Assembly: GCA_043228905.1 (NCBI GenBank)
Contig: JBHGNT010000012.1
Span: 16,430,001-16,494,000 of the forward strand
Length of the DNA stretch: 64,000 nt
Origin: Azolla caroliniana
Taxonomy: Eukaryota > Polypodiophyta
Direction of reading: 5' to 3'
The notes beneath the pieces were generated by a model. It had not been told where the DNA came from and searched no databases. It worked only from the letters and a program-made list of their open reading frames with translations. Positions 20,953 to 31,500 of the stretch are shown one piece after another (position 1 is the stretch's first letter; every line of letters begins with the position of its first letter). A program made the position numbers and the translations under genes.

Positions 20953-21475
20953 ACCAAACCATTTACGATCAAAACTGATGCCTCTGACTTCACCATCTGT
21001 GTCATTCTCTCTCAATCTGATAACAATGGGATCCTTCATCCTGTTGCCTTTTATTCTCGGAAGTTCACACCCCCTGAGATCAACTACCCAGTTTACGACA
21101 AAGAACTCTCCGCCATTATTGCCGCCTTTGAAGAATGGCATCCTTACTTGGCAAGCGCCCAACACCGTGTCCAGGTGGTGACCAATCACAAGAACCTTGT
21201 CTACTTCACCACTACTCGCATTTTGAACCGGAGGCAAGCACGATGGTTGACCTTCCTGGCTTATTACGACTTTGAAATTGTTTTTCGTCCTAGTGTCCAA
21301 CATGGTAAAGCTGATGCCCTATCTCGGCGTTCAGAATTCGAAATCCGGCCAGGAGATACGATCTACAATCAACAATCATGTTGTCTCCTACAATCACATC
21401 AGATGCAACTCTTTGCAGCTTATATGGGCGCGGATGAATCATTACTCAATGCAATAGCAATAGATACTGCCAATT
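20953..21475 (+). pseudogene. RNase H of chromovirus F
   Basis: [53 protein letters not shown] and [12 protein letters not shown] cover the whole RNase H domain and linker. It needs one frame change near 21150 and stops at 21475. Confidence 0.82.
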
Positions 21476-21479
21476 GACA

Positions 21480-22405
21480 AATTTGCAAAAGAGATTAAGG
21501 AGAATCAAGTCAACAACTAAACCATAAGGGAGGTACGAAATATCCATGAACAATTTATGTTTCGGGATGGTTTTCTTTTCCGGAACAACTTAATGTATGT
21601 CCCAGATGGTCCTTGTCGTATCTGTATCGTGAAGGAGTGCCATGATGATGTCCTAGCTAGACATTTTGGTGTTGCAAAAACTTTGGAGTTAATCTCTAGA
21701 AGTTATTGGTGGCCACAACCTTGGAAACTTGTTAAAAAATTCGTGAAAACATGTGATACATGTGCCCGTGCCAAAGTAGTACATCATCGTCCCTACGGTC
21801 TACTTCAACCTCTGCCAATTCCAAATAGGCCATGGGCCTCCATCTCGATAGATTTTATCACTGACCTTCCCGACATTGAGGGATTCAATTCAGTATTGGT
21901 GGTGGTTGATAGGTTCACAAAGATGGCACATTTTATTCCATGTTCTAAAGCAATTTTAGGGATGGAAACAGTAGATCTACTGTTAACGAATAGTGTGCAC
22001 CTTCACAGTTTACTGGATGACATTATTTTTTATCACGGTCCCCAATTTATGTCTCATTTCTGGAAACGCCTCTTCTAGAATCTTGGAACTTCCACAAAAT
22101 TTTCGACAGCCTTCCATCCTGAGACAAACGGCTAAACGGAACGAGTAAATCAGATCCTCGAGCAATATCTCCGATGTATGATAAGTTATCAACAAGATGA
22201 TTGGATCAATTTTCTTCCAATGGCTGAGTTCGCCTACAACAATACTCTCCACACATCAACTAGCGTAACACCCTTCTTCGCAAATTATGGGTTCCACCCA
22301 TGCTTTAGGATAGCTATCCTTGCTAGTTCTGTGAATCCATCCGCTGAAGAACGAGCTCGTCTGATGAAAGAAGTGCATCATGACCTATCCTAGAACTCTC
22401 CATTG
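21480..22405 (+). pseudogene. Integrase of chromovirus F
   Basis: Zinc finger (KECHDDVLARHFG...CDTCARAK) and DDE core. The first Asp is in SISIDFITDLP. The second is lost: the usual SDRGPQF reads FYHGPQF, with Tyr in place of Asp. The Glu is kept in TERVNQ. Stops lie at 22076 (TAG), in ETNG*TERV and at 22391 (TAG). Confidence 0.85.
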
Positions 22406-22469
22406 CTCAAGAATGACACAAAGAGAAGGTTGATCGACATCAACGGGTTGCACCTAGTTTTAAAGTTGC

Positions 22470-22900
22470 TGACATGGTCTGGCTATTACGGCGGCATATT
22501 CCAACAACTCGCCCATGCAACAAACTCGATTACAAAAACTTGGGTCTATTCTGCATCATTGACAAAGTCAAACCTGTGGCTTTCCGTCTTGCTCTTCCAT
22601 CACACTACCGAATTCACAATGTCTTCCATGCATCACTTCTTGAGCTCTATCATCCATCCTCAATTCCAGGAAGAAGCATCGAGCCACCCCCCCTTGTGAC
22701 TTTGGCGACTAGGGATGAGTATGAAGTCGAGACCATTCTAGACTCGCGCAAGAGCCGATGGAAGCTCCAGTATCTGGTCTTGTGGAAAGGATATCCCATC
22801 TCTGAGCCACATGGGAGCCCGCTATAAATTTACTCAATGCCCCGAAAGTGGTTCATGATTTTCATCTCTGATATCCTGACAAACCCGCACCTTCTTGAAG
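22470..22900 (+). pseudogene. Integrase C-terminus and chromodomain of chromovirus F
   Basis: VWLLRRHIPTTRPCNKLDY, YRIHNVFHASLLE, then chromodomain EYEVETILDSR, LQYLVLWKGYP. A frameshift follows GYPISEP, and the end (LNAPKVVHDF) reads in another frame. Confidence 0.82.
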
Positions 22901-22909
22901 TTGGCGCTT

Positions 22910-22922
22910 AAGGGGAGGATAA
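22910..22922 (+). other. Polypurine tract of F
   Basis: AAGGGGAGGATAA directly before the 3' LTR. Confidence 0.75.
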
Positions 22923-23245
22923 TGTCATGAACATCGACTTGAATTTTAGCCTTAGGTTCTTGTATATATATATTTCTCCTAGACAAACTTTAGATTTTAA
23001 ACCTTTGTATAAAGAGTGGTATATAAGACTCAGATTGAAGACTTGGCATGCAAGAATTAGTATGGTTGATATTATAGTATGTAAGACTTGGCATGAGCAT
23101 GCTTATCATGCTTCACTACATGTATAAAAAGGGTTGATCTCCCTTGTTAACATCAAGGAAATCAACACCAGTCATGGAATAGATATTCTTACTCATTGTC
23201 ATCCACTTCCCCATCTCTTTATCTTCCAATTGTTCATCCGTGACA
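22923..23245 (+). repeat. 3' LTR of chromovirus F
   Basis: 323 bp with TATA at 23123 and self-primer sequence at 23155-23165. It is followed by TSD CTTGG. Confidence 0.9.
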
Positions 23246-23250
23246 CTTGG

Positions 23251-23463
23251 TCCCTGTTGTTGCAATGACACAATGGTTGCTTCAAGTTGTTGCACACATA
23301 ATGCCAACTCTCTGTGTTGTTGTGTTTGCTACTTCTCTAGAGAGATTTGTTGAAGATCCCCCAACAACCGTTGATTTTCTTGTTCTGGCGCTACAAACTT
23401 CTCTTTCAAGCACTGCAGCTCCGAGAAGATAGATTGGTATTCTTGAGCGCTAACAGTTGCCAT
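23251..23463 (-). pseudogene. Gag of chromovirus G, N-terminal fragment
   Basis: Start ATG at 23463 on the minus strand: MATVSAQEYQSIFSELQ, ENQRLLGDLQQISLEK, a TAG stop, then LCVQQLEATIVSLQQQG. It is homologous to the start of B gag (coiled coil with VQQLESTIVVLQQQ). It continues in the fragment at 16829-16553 beyond element F. Confidence 0.85.
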
Positions 23464-23525
23464 AGTATTGGAGGAAGGAAGGATAAGAAGATTTGTATGA
23501 AGGGAATGAGAGATATGAAAATGAG

Positions 23526-23540
23526 ACCAATTCGGTTCAA
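23526..23540 (-). other. Primer binding site of G, complementary to its own RNA 5' end
   Basis: On the minus strand TTGAACCGAATTGGT, 2 nt after the inferred LTR end (23543). It is perfectly complementary over 15 nt to ACCAATTCGGTTCAA (minus strand, 23758-23744), which lies 30 nt downstream of the TATA start. Confidence 0.75.
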
Positions 23541-23780
23541 ACTACCAGGGATAGTACTAGAGGCAAGGAGAATTAGTACTAAAGATAGAGGAGAAGAATG
23601 AGGATTAGTACTAAGAAGGGAAAGAGTGTGTGAGAATCATGAGAGGGGAAGAGAGAGAGAGAGAGAGAGAGAATGATGACAACATGAAGTATATTATTAT
23701 ATGAAGAAAGATACTAGAATAACTAGGAGGCTTAAGACTGGCGTTGAACCGAATTGGTTCTTAATAATGCCATGTGCCTC

Positions 23781-23788
23781 TATTTATA
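23781..23788 (-). promoter_or_regulatory. TATA box of the G LTR
   Basis: TATAAATA on the minus strand; the self-primer begins 30 nt downstream. Confidence 0.75.
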
Positions 23789-23813
23789 GTACTATCAGGA
23801 GTACTCCTAAAGT

Positions 23814-23826
23814 TTCTAGAATGTTC
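23814..23826 (-). promoter_or_regulatory. Heat-shock element in the G LTR
   Basis: Minus strand GAACATTCTAGAA, three perfect alternating units, with the partial TTCCAGA further upstream. It ends 25 bp before the TATA box, exactly as in B, and is identical to the proximal half of B cluster 2. Confidence 0.7.
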
Positions 23827-23976
23827 CAGAGTAATCTGGAATATACATGAATTTCCTATAGTGAAATAATAAATGAAAATAATATATTTCGTATTACAAT
23901 GCATGGTTTAATGGTAAGGGCTCAACCCTTGTAACACAAGGTCATGGGTTCAAATCCTTTGGAGCCTATCATAACA

Positions 23977-25410
23977 CCGGTCAGGTGAAGCCTAAGGATG
24001 ACCATCCTGCTCAAGCTGCTACTATAGTCAAACATTCAACCTCAATTCTTTCAAAATATGGGGAGTTCTCTGATGTCTTTGAGAAACGGAATGCAGATTG
24101 ACTACTAGAGCATCGGTCATACGATTGTCCAATCGACATCCAGGACGGTACTTGTCCTCCCTTTGGTCCCATCTACAGGTTATCTGAGCCAGAGTTGGAT
24201 GCGCTCCGTGCATACATCAACGAAAACTTGGTGAAAGGGTTCATTCATCACTCAAAATCTCCGGCCGAGGCACCAATCCTGTTCGTCAAGAAAAAAGATG
24301 GCTCCTTGTGTCTATCTGTCAATTACCGAGGACTTAACAAGGTAACAATCCACAATCGCTACCCCACTACCTTTGATTCCAGAGCTTTTGGATCGCCTTT
24401 GGCTCAAATGAGTGTTCTCGAAAATTGATCTACAAGGAGCTTACAACCTAGTGCGTATCCGTCTGGGAGACGAATGAAAGACGGCGTTCCGAACCCGATA
24501 GGGGTTGTTCGAGTATCGTGCCATGCCATTTGGGCTAACCAATGCCCTTGCCGTATTCCAACACATGATGAATGATATCTTCTGCGAGTATCTCGACCAA
24601 TTCTTGGTGGTCTATCTAGATGACATCGTCATCTACTCCCCGGATCTCGATACCCATGAGCAACATGTCCTCCTAGTGTTGTCAAGACTTCGGGAACATG
24701 GTCTGTACGCCAAATATGAGAAATGCTCATTCAAGTAGTATTCTGTAGAATTTATGGACGACATCATCTCTCTCGATGGTATTTCCATTGATCAACGGAA
24801 AGTGGCCGCAATTCAAGAATGGCAACCTCCCACCCAGGTAAGAGACTTCAATCCTTCCTTGGCTTTGCAAATTTCTATCGTCAGTTTATTAAAGGGTTCT
24901 CCAAAATTGTGCAACCATTGGTTGCACTCACTTGCAAGGACCGACCCTTCTACTGGACATTGGCAAAACAATCTGCATTCATGGCGCTTAAATATGCCTT
25001 TATGACTGCCCCAATACTCCTTCACCCCGACCCCTTCCACATCTCCGAGTGTATCAATCTTGTGGCCTATCGGCTCGACCTTCCTCCCCACTATCGCATC
25101 CATGACGTTTTTTATGTATCTCTCTTGGAGGTTTACCATCCCTCTGTACGTCCCGGGTGGCAACCTGCACGACTACCGCCCATCGAGTTGGAGTCTGGCA
25201 ACGAGTATGAAGTTAAAGAAATCCTCGACTCCAAGCTTCTACGTCGAAAACTGTATTATTTGGTACGTTGGAAAGGATACTCGATATGTGAAGCTACTTG
25301 GGAACCTCACCACCATTTGACGAATGCCGTTGAGGCAGTTCGTGATGTCCATCTTCATCATCCACACAAGCCTGCGCCGCTTGGAAGTTGGTGCTAAACA
25401 GGGCGGATAA
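23977..25410 (+). pseudogene. Relic chromovirus H pol: RT joined to integrase end and chromodomain
   Basis: RT begins at YGEFSDVFEKRNAD with a TGA near 24100. [30 protein letters not shown] and YLDDIVIYS (~24615) are seen with frameshifts near 24370, 24500 and 24740. [13 protein letters not shown] continues to LLHPDP near 25035. There the sequence jumps directly to an integrase C-terminus ([23 protein letters not shown]), with RNase H and most of integrase deleted. The chromodomain ([25 protein letters not shown]) is open to a stop at 25395. Confidence 0.85.
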
Positions 25411-25780
25411 TGTCACAGACATGACAACGGTCACGTCAAGATCGTCGAACTCATGACCTCTTGTGTTATAATCGAGTGTTATGGATTAACCAACATGTCC
25501 AATATATACAATCATATGCATAATTGTTCCTTGCAACTTTAAGCTAACATCATGAGCATAATTGCTCCATTGTCTTATTCACACTTGGCACATGCTCTAG
25601 TGTATCACACTTGGCACATGCATGCATGCCACTTAGTATAAATATTTGAGTTCACCTTGAATGAATTCAAGGTGAACAATGCCATGTAATGATACTTGCC
25701 CTTAGTTTGTCAATTGTGTCTTTGTAGCGCTTTTAGGCTTGTCGATCGCATCCCACTCTCACATAGAGAAGGGACGTTGA
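25411..25780 (+). repeat. 3' LTR of H (right end uncertain)
   Basis: TGTCACAGACATGACAACGG starts after the purine-rich ACAGGGCGGATAA. TATA box TATAAATA at 25637-25644. The right boundary is not defined. Confidence 0.6.
25650..25677. repeat. 28-bp near-perfect palindrome at the H LTR start site
   Basis: GTTCACCTTGAAT, GA, ATTCAAGGTGAAC: 13-bp arms with a 2-nt loop, centred about 25 nt after the TATA box. Confidence 0.9.
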
Positions 25781-25789
25781 AATTCCAGA

Positions 25790-27716
25790 TGACATTGACC
25801 TATACTTAAAAGGTGATTTGGAAAATCTGCAAAAAATAGAATTGGCCATATCCACATTCTGTAAGGCTTTAGGTGCACTGGTTAATTGGAACAAGTCCTT
25901 TGCATTTTGGGTGGGGGATGTAAATCCTCCTTTATGGAATCCACATCTACAATTTCGGTGGATACCATCAGATTGCCCAGTTCGGTACTAGGATGTACTG
26001 TAGGTATTGATCTTTCAATAGAAAATCAAGTGGCTCCCCTCTTATTGTCACTGCGGAAAAAGTTGTTATTATAGAGTTCAACCAAGTTGTCTTTTGTTGG
26101 TCGGATTGTAGTTGCCAATCAGGTTTTATTGGTTTCAACATGGTATATGTTCTGTCACGTTGGATATTTTCCAAGTCATGTATTCTGAAAATACGTAGAT
26201 TGATTCGTAATTTTTTGTGGTCCGGTAAAACGAAAGGCAATGCTCGGTCTAAAGTGAAATGGGATGTTATTACCTTACCTCGTTCTAAAGGGGGACTAGG
26301 TATTATTGATCCAGTAGAGCAATCAAGAGCATTATTAAGTAAGTTGTTCATTAGAGGATTTATGTCGGGGCAAGAGATATGGAAAGTATTATTGCTTGAC
26401 CGTTGTTCAGATTGCTCTTCTTGCTTAGGTGCCCCTTGGTCTAAGGATGTAAATTGGATATTTCGGGAAAATTTCCGAGTACCTGTAGCTAACAGGTGGG
26501 AAGACAAATTTCTTGGGACATTATTTTCAGCATGGAAACAAGTATTACCTGGTTTGCTTCACAATAAACCCAAACCCAAACCCAAACATTATCTTGAGTA
26601 TCTTAGACAAAGGATAGTCTGGAATCCGTTGTTTACAACATCAAATGGTTTAGTGTTGGGTTCTAGACAATGGTTATCATGGGGAAAAATGACAGAAGGT
26701 CTTGCGAAAACAGTTCAAACGTGGCAAGGATTTTTATCGCATTCATGGGAAGAGCAAAAAGAAATCCTAGGTAATATGCATGGTGGCCAAATAATGTATC
26801 AACAAATTCAAGAAGCTATGAGTAGACTCCCCATACCACCCAATAACTTAAACCACGGATGGGTTGGGGTTTTTTCAAGGTTGGAAGTACTCTTGGCTAT
26901 TAAGGAGTATTCAAATGATAAGACCTACCGGTCTTTTGAGGTGGATGAAGCAAACTAGTTGACACTGTTGGGGGAAATGGTGACAGATTACCCTTATGCT
27001 ATGGAACACAAGATATGGTTCATAGGATGTGCCGACCATAAATGGTATATTGTTCCAATGATAGAGGAAATAAGGACACATTGGAAGTTGTGGTTGTTGG
27101 TTAAAAAACCAGTATTCAGATTAGATTGGGATCCAATTGATTATTAGTGGATTGATCCTTTTACGGGTAACAAGTTCAATTTCTTCCAATATTCTGTATA
27201 GTTAGGAAGACGTGTGCTTTCAGATACACCAGATGTGTTACCGGTTGCATTTCAATTTTGGAATCAACAAGGTATTACTCCCCAATTCCTTGCAAACTTC
27301 TAGGTTATACTATGGGCAAGAAAACAGTCACACCAATATATTGCATGTACATTGGTTACTTGTACACCGAGCCTTGCCGGTTGGCACATGGGTTGCATAG
27401 GATGGGAGTAGCTTTTGGATGTCGTTTACAAACGGAAACTTGAAAATATTGTTTATGGGAATGCATTTGAGTCTCAACTGAGATGGCAACTTCTCCTTAG
27501 AATTTTCGCTAACTATTTTCCCCCCATTGGTTTTGACTTTGGGGCATTGGTGGTTTGGACAGCATTTGTCCGTGATGCGTTCACATTGCGACATCGAATC
27601 TGTGGACCATGGATTTTTACACTAAATCTGGAAGTGTTCATACATTTACCAGTGTGCTGTCATTACAATTGCCAGGAATACGGAAGGAAGTCCAACGAGT
27701 ATGGGAGATATTGAGT
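25790..27716 (+). pseudogene. L1-type LINE, reverse transcriptase C-terminal half
   Basis: Order of the L1 RT tail: FCKALGALVNWNKSFAFW, RWIPSDCPVRY*GCTVG, LSFVGRIVVANQVLL, STWYVLSRWIFSKS, IRRLIRNFLWSGKTKG, KVKWDVITLPRSKGGLGI. A variable region follows and ends in a zf-RVT-like segment (SQLRWQLLLRIFANYFPPIGFDFGALV). The longest clean stretch is 26140-26958 (272 aa). Stops lie at ~25990, 26074, 26956, 27145 and 27200, and frameshifts after 27300. The endonuclease and the RT catalytic YADD part are missing. It is a 5'-truncated, old insertion. Confidence 0.78.
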
Positions 27717-27736
27717 AGTACCATTGTATACATAAT

Positions 27737-28120
27737 AAATGCATGCATACATATACCTGTTTGGTATACATATGTAATTTAAGTGATATACATAACATAC
27801 ATACATACATAAAATGCATGCATACATACAAATTTACAATACATAGATATGTATGCATAAATGCATGCATACATATGTACATATGTAATTTAAGTGATAT
27901 ACATAACATACACACATACACACATACACATACATAAAATGCATGCATACATACAAATTTACAATACATATAGATATGTATGCATAAATGCATGCATACA
28001 TATGTACATATGTAATTTAAGTGATATACATAACATACATACATACATACATAAAATGCATGCATACATACAAATTTACAATACATAGAATCATACACAT
28101 ACATACATACATACATAATG
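27737..28120. repeat. ~125-bp tandem repeat rich in CATA
   Basis: Three units, each with TGTAATTTAAGTGATATACATAACATACAT, a (CATA)n run, AAAATGCATGCATACATACAAATTTACAATACATAG and ATGTATGCATAA. The run lengths differ. It sits between the LINE and the promoter of the next gene. Confidence 0.9.
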
Positions 28121-28266
28121 TAATGTAATTAAGTGAAAGAAAAAAAATAATCTACCGAATAAATAGAAATAAAAAATAAATAGTGGAAAAGGCTAATTTA
28201 GTAGTTTCTGGAAACTGTTAACTACCGCTTGCGTTTTTTTACTCCTCTCTCCCTCCTTCCCTCGCA

Positions 28267-28314
28267 GAAGAAAACCCTAACCCTAACCCTAACCCTAACC
28301 CTAACCCTAATTCT
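28267..28314 (+). promoter_or_regulatory. Telomere-like (CCCTAA)n run in the 5' UTR or promoter
   Basis: Six AACCCT units (28271-28306) followed by AATTCTAATC, then CT-rich sequence (28318-28375), about 270 bp before the ATG of the LisH gene. Telo-box-like motifs are common in promoters of plant housekeeping genes. The unit is 6 bp, not the 7-bp CCCTAAA. Confidence 0.7.
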
Positions 28315-28579
28315 AATCTCTTTCTCTCTGTACTCTCCTCTCCTCTCCTCTCCTCTTCCTTCTAACTCTGTTTCTTCAAATTGAGGACAGAGAATCTCAA
28401 AACCGAGCCTCTAATTTTTCTCTCAGCTTTTATACCATTTCCCTGCATCTTTTTAATTGCCCCTCGTCCCATACGTAGAAAGACTCTTCGTAGCAGAATT
28501 GGTAGCTTTGATGTCCTCTGCTTCCTGAGTTTATTTTCTCTGTCCGTTTTTTTTTTTCTTCTATTAGATTCTCAGAGCT

Positions 28580-31500
28580 ATGGAAGTGGAGTACCCCAAG
28601 GATTTCGAAAACACGGTATGGTTATATATTCCTCTCATTATTTCTCTCATCTGGAAGGAACGTGCTAATCTTGGTTCAACCGCAATTATTTTCTAGTAAT
28701 CTAAGCCAGGTTATCCCTAATATGTGTACGTTTACTGGTCTTCGATGCCAATCTGTGATTCGATAAATTTGTTTACGCTTGATGCCAATCTGGATACGTG
28801 ATGCCAATTTGTGCTGAATCGCTAGTTTTATAATGCCAGACTATGTATGCATTGCTGCTAATATGTATAAATCCGCTGATCTTCGGTTTTAATCTTTAAT
28901 GCCAATTTGTGCTGAATCGCTAGCTCGATGATGCCAGAGTATGTATGTAGTGCTGCTAATATGTATACATCCGTTGATCTTCGGTGTTAATCTTTGATGC
29001 CGGTCTGTGTTGAACTGCCAGGATTTTCTTCTATGTTAATTCTCTGCCAATCTGTATGATTTTTTTCCCTTTGATTTTAGTCTTGTAAGTTGCATAATGT
29101 TGATGCCATCCTCCATGGCATCACTTGATTTTTCTTCTCATCTGTGGTGTTGTGACATATGAGGATGGCATCACTTGATTTTTCTTCTCATCTGTGGTGT
29201 TGTGACATATGAGGATGGCATCACTTGATTTTTCTTCTCATCTGTGGTGTTGTGACATACTGCGATCGTCAAATGTTAATCTTTATAAATTTGTTGAGTT
29301 TTGTTGCTAGACTTTGTATGTTTTTATTGATGCTTATCTACATTGGACTGCTAGTCTTTGTTGAATTGTTGATCATTGATATTAATCTACGTACAAGTTT
29401 TGATCTTGAAATCAATCGCTGTTAAGCTGTGGATCTTTGATGCATATCTTCTTGCTAAGTTATGGACCTTTCATGCTAATCTGTGCGTTAAGCTGCTGTT
29501 CTTTGATGCTTATCTCTGTTAAGCTTGGGCCTTTGATGCTAATCTGATTATTAATTTCTGAACTTTGTTTTAGTCTGTGTGTCGAACTGTGGATCTTTTT
29601 TACTAATCTGTATAAACGTTTTAATCTTTGATGCTAATCTGTGTCAAGTTGTGGATCTTTTATAGAGTATTGGTATAAAGGTTTTGACATTTGATGCTAA
29701 TCTATGTCAAGTTGCTTTTTTGAATTCCTAATCTTTGATGCCAGTCTTATTGATAGCCTGTGTTAAGTCAATATTCTTTGATGCGAATCTGTATTAAAAT
29801 GGTAAACTTTGATGCGAATCTGTGTCAAAATGCCAAGGTTCAATCAAAATATGTGTTGAGGCAATATACGTTGCTGCATATCTTTATAATGCTAATATTT
29901 GGTGGTAATACATTTTAACTCGATATTCTTTGATGCAAATTCACGTTGGAATTTCTGGTCTTTCTTCTAATCTGCATCAAAATGCTAATACATGTTAGGC
30001 CAGATATTCGTTGGTGCAAATCCATGCTGGAATTTCCAAATTTGGTACTAATTTATACTGTATATCTGTGTTAAAATGCTTTAACTCTGATGCTGATAAT
30101 CTGTGTAAAATGCTAAATTCTTTGATGAAAATCAGAGTGTTCTTCAAGATGTGAATCTTTGGATACTAATATGTATATTAATCTGATAATCTCTGATGCA
30201 AATCTGTATTAAATTGCTAATCTTCTGTGCAATATCTGTGTTAAGCTGCAAACATCCCATGCTAATCTGCATTGAAAGGCTAAACTCTGATGTTGCTAAT
30301 CTGTCTTAAAAATTGCTTGCAGATATGTGTTTTTAAAAGTGCTTATTTTCTATACTAATACTTCAAATACGTTGCTAATCTCTGATGCTCCTCTGTGTTT
30401 TTAAGTGGCTAATTCCAAGAGAGATTTTACAGGTAATTAATGATGCTGATGTCCGCAAAATAGTGCTATCTTATCTTGTGCACAACTGCTTCAAAGAGAC
30501 TGCAGAGGCTTTTGTTTCTTCCACAGGAATGAAATGTAATCCAGATTCCTTGGCCAATCTTGATACGAGGAAAAGTGAGTATCTTTCGTTCCTTTTTGCT
30601 TTCTGTATTATTGCTCAGTTTTATCTTGGAACATCCAAAGAAGTTTTAAGCCGTTGCAAGCTTCTATATTGCTTTGTTTTAATGTGGGGAAACAATAAAG
30701 AACATAACCTCTTCTATGGAAGGTTATATTGTTCTAATATATGGAAAAAACATATGAAGGAGTTAAATGTCATTGGAAACCTAACAGTGGGAAAAAACGT
30801 AATGAGAAGCTTATATTCTTATTGCTTTGCATTAATATGTGAGAAGAAATGTAAAGAAGTCTTTGGAAGCTTATATACCGTGTGAATAGCTTAATCATCA
30901 TGTTAACCTTCTTTATTTTTCTTTGTTTTATTTGGGTTAGAAGAAAGAAGGTAGTCTTTGGAAGAGAATATAGTGCTAACCTTGTATATGATTGCTTTGT
31001 TTCACATGTGGAAAATTCAAGAATTTAGCCGTTCAAAGGTTATATCATGTGAATCTTATATATTATTGCTTTGTTTCTTGTGGGAAAAGAAGCGAGTCTT
31101 GGAAACTTCCATTGTTTAGCATTAGTATCTAATATAAAATTGTCCTATTCTAGCAATATACCGCCATGTCATGGAGGGAAATCCTTTGAAAGCGATGGAA
31201 CTTTCACTTCAGCTTGCTCCTGATTTATTCCAGGACAACAAAGACGTGCTCTTTGATCTTTTAACTTTACATTTTGTTGAGCTTGTTCGAGCAAAGAATT
31301 GGTAAGAATCAAAGATGTTCACCTTACCTCTGTTCTTTTTTATATGATATGGTCCCTCAGATCAGAATGATGACATAGAGTGTACATGAACAGCATAGAT
31401 GCGTTGGAATTTGCTCAAAGGGAGTTGACAGTCTATGGGAAAATAGATAAATTCATTGAAAAACTGCAGGTTAGTTTACTTCTGTTAATGTCAGAAAAAT

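Larger units (their letters stand above)
16835..23245 (+). mobile_element. Chromovirus F (Ty3/gypsy), full length but decayed
   Basis: LTRs of 333 bp (16835-17167) and 323 bp (22923-23245), both TGTCATGAACATCG...CGTGACA, flanked by a perfect TSD CTTGG (16830-16834 and 23246-23250). Internal order: self-complementary primer site, gag, scrambled repeat-rich part, RT, solo LTR C2, RNase H, integrase, chromodomain, purine tract. Many stops and more LTR differences than in B show that it is older. It lies inside gag of minus-strand element G. Confidence 0.9.
23543..23976 (-). repeat. 5' LTR of chromovirus G
   Basis: Minus strand, about 434 bp, from TGTTATGATAGGC (23976) to CCCTGGTA (23543). The outer end shares an antisense tRNA-like stretch with B. 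It contains HSE, TATA and a GA/CT run (23650-23672). The terminal CA is mutated to TA. Confidence 0.75.

Noticed and set aside
23905-23965. Genuine tRNA gene
   Set aside because: A-box and B-box-like motifs are present, but the acceptor stem does not pair and the stretch is part of the G LTR.
27646-28116. 156-codon minus-strand ORF rich in Y, M, C and H
   Set aside because: Translation of the CATA tandem repeat; no domain.
29111-29259. Three evenly repeated 50-bp units, considered as a CRISPR-like array
   Set aside because: Units are directly adjacent without spacers, in a plant intron; simple tandem duplication.
30385-30885. 166-codon open frame read as one protein
   Set aside because: Only 30433-30574 is coding by homology and splice sites; the rest is intron 2 that happens to be open.
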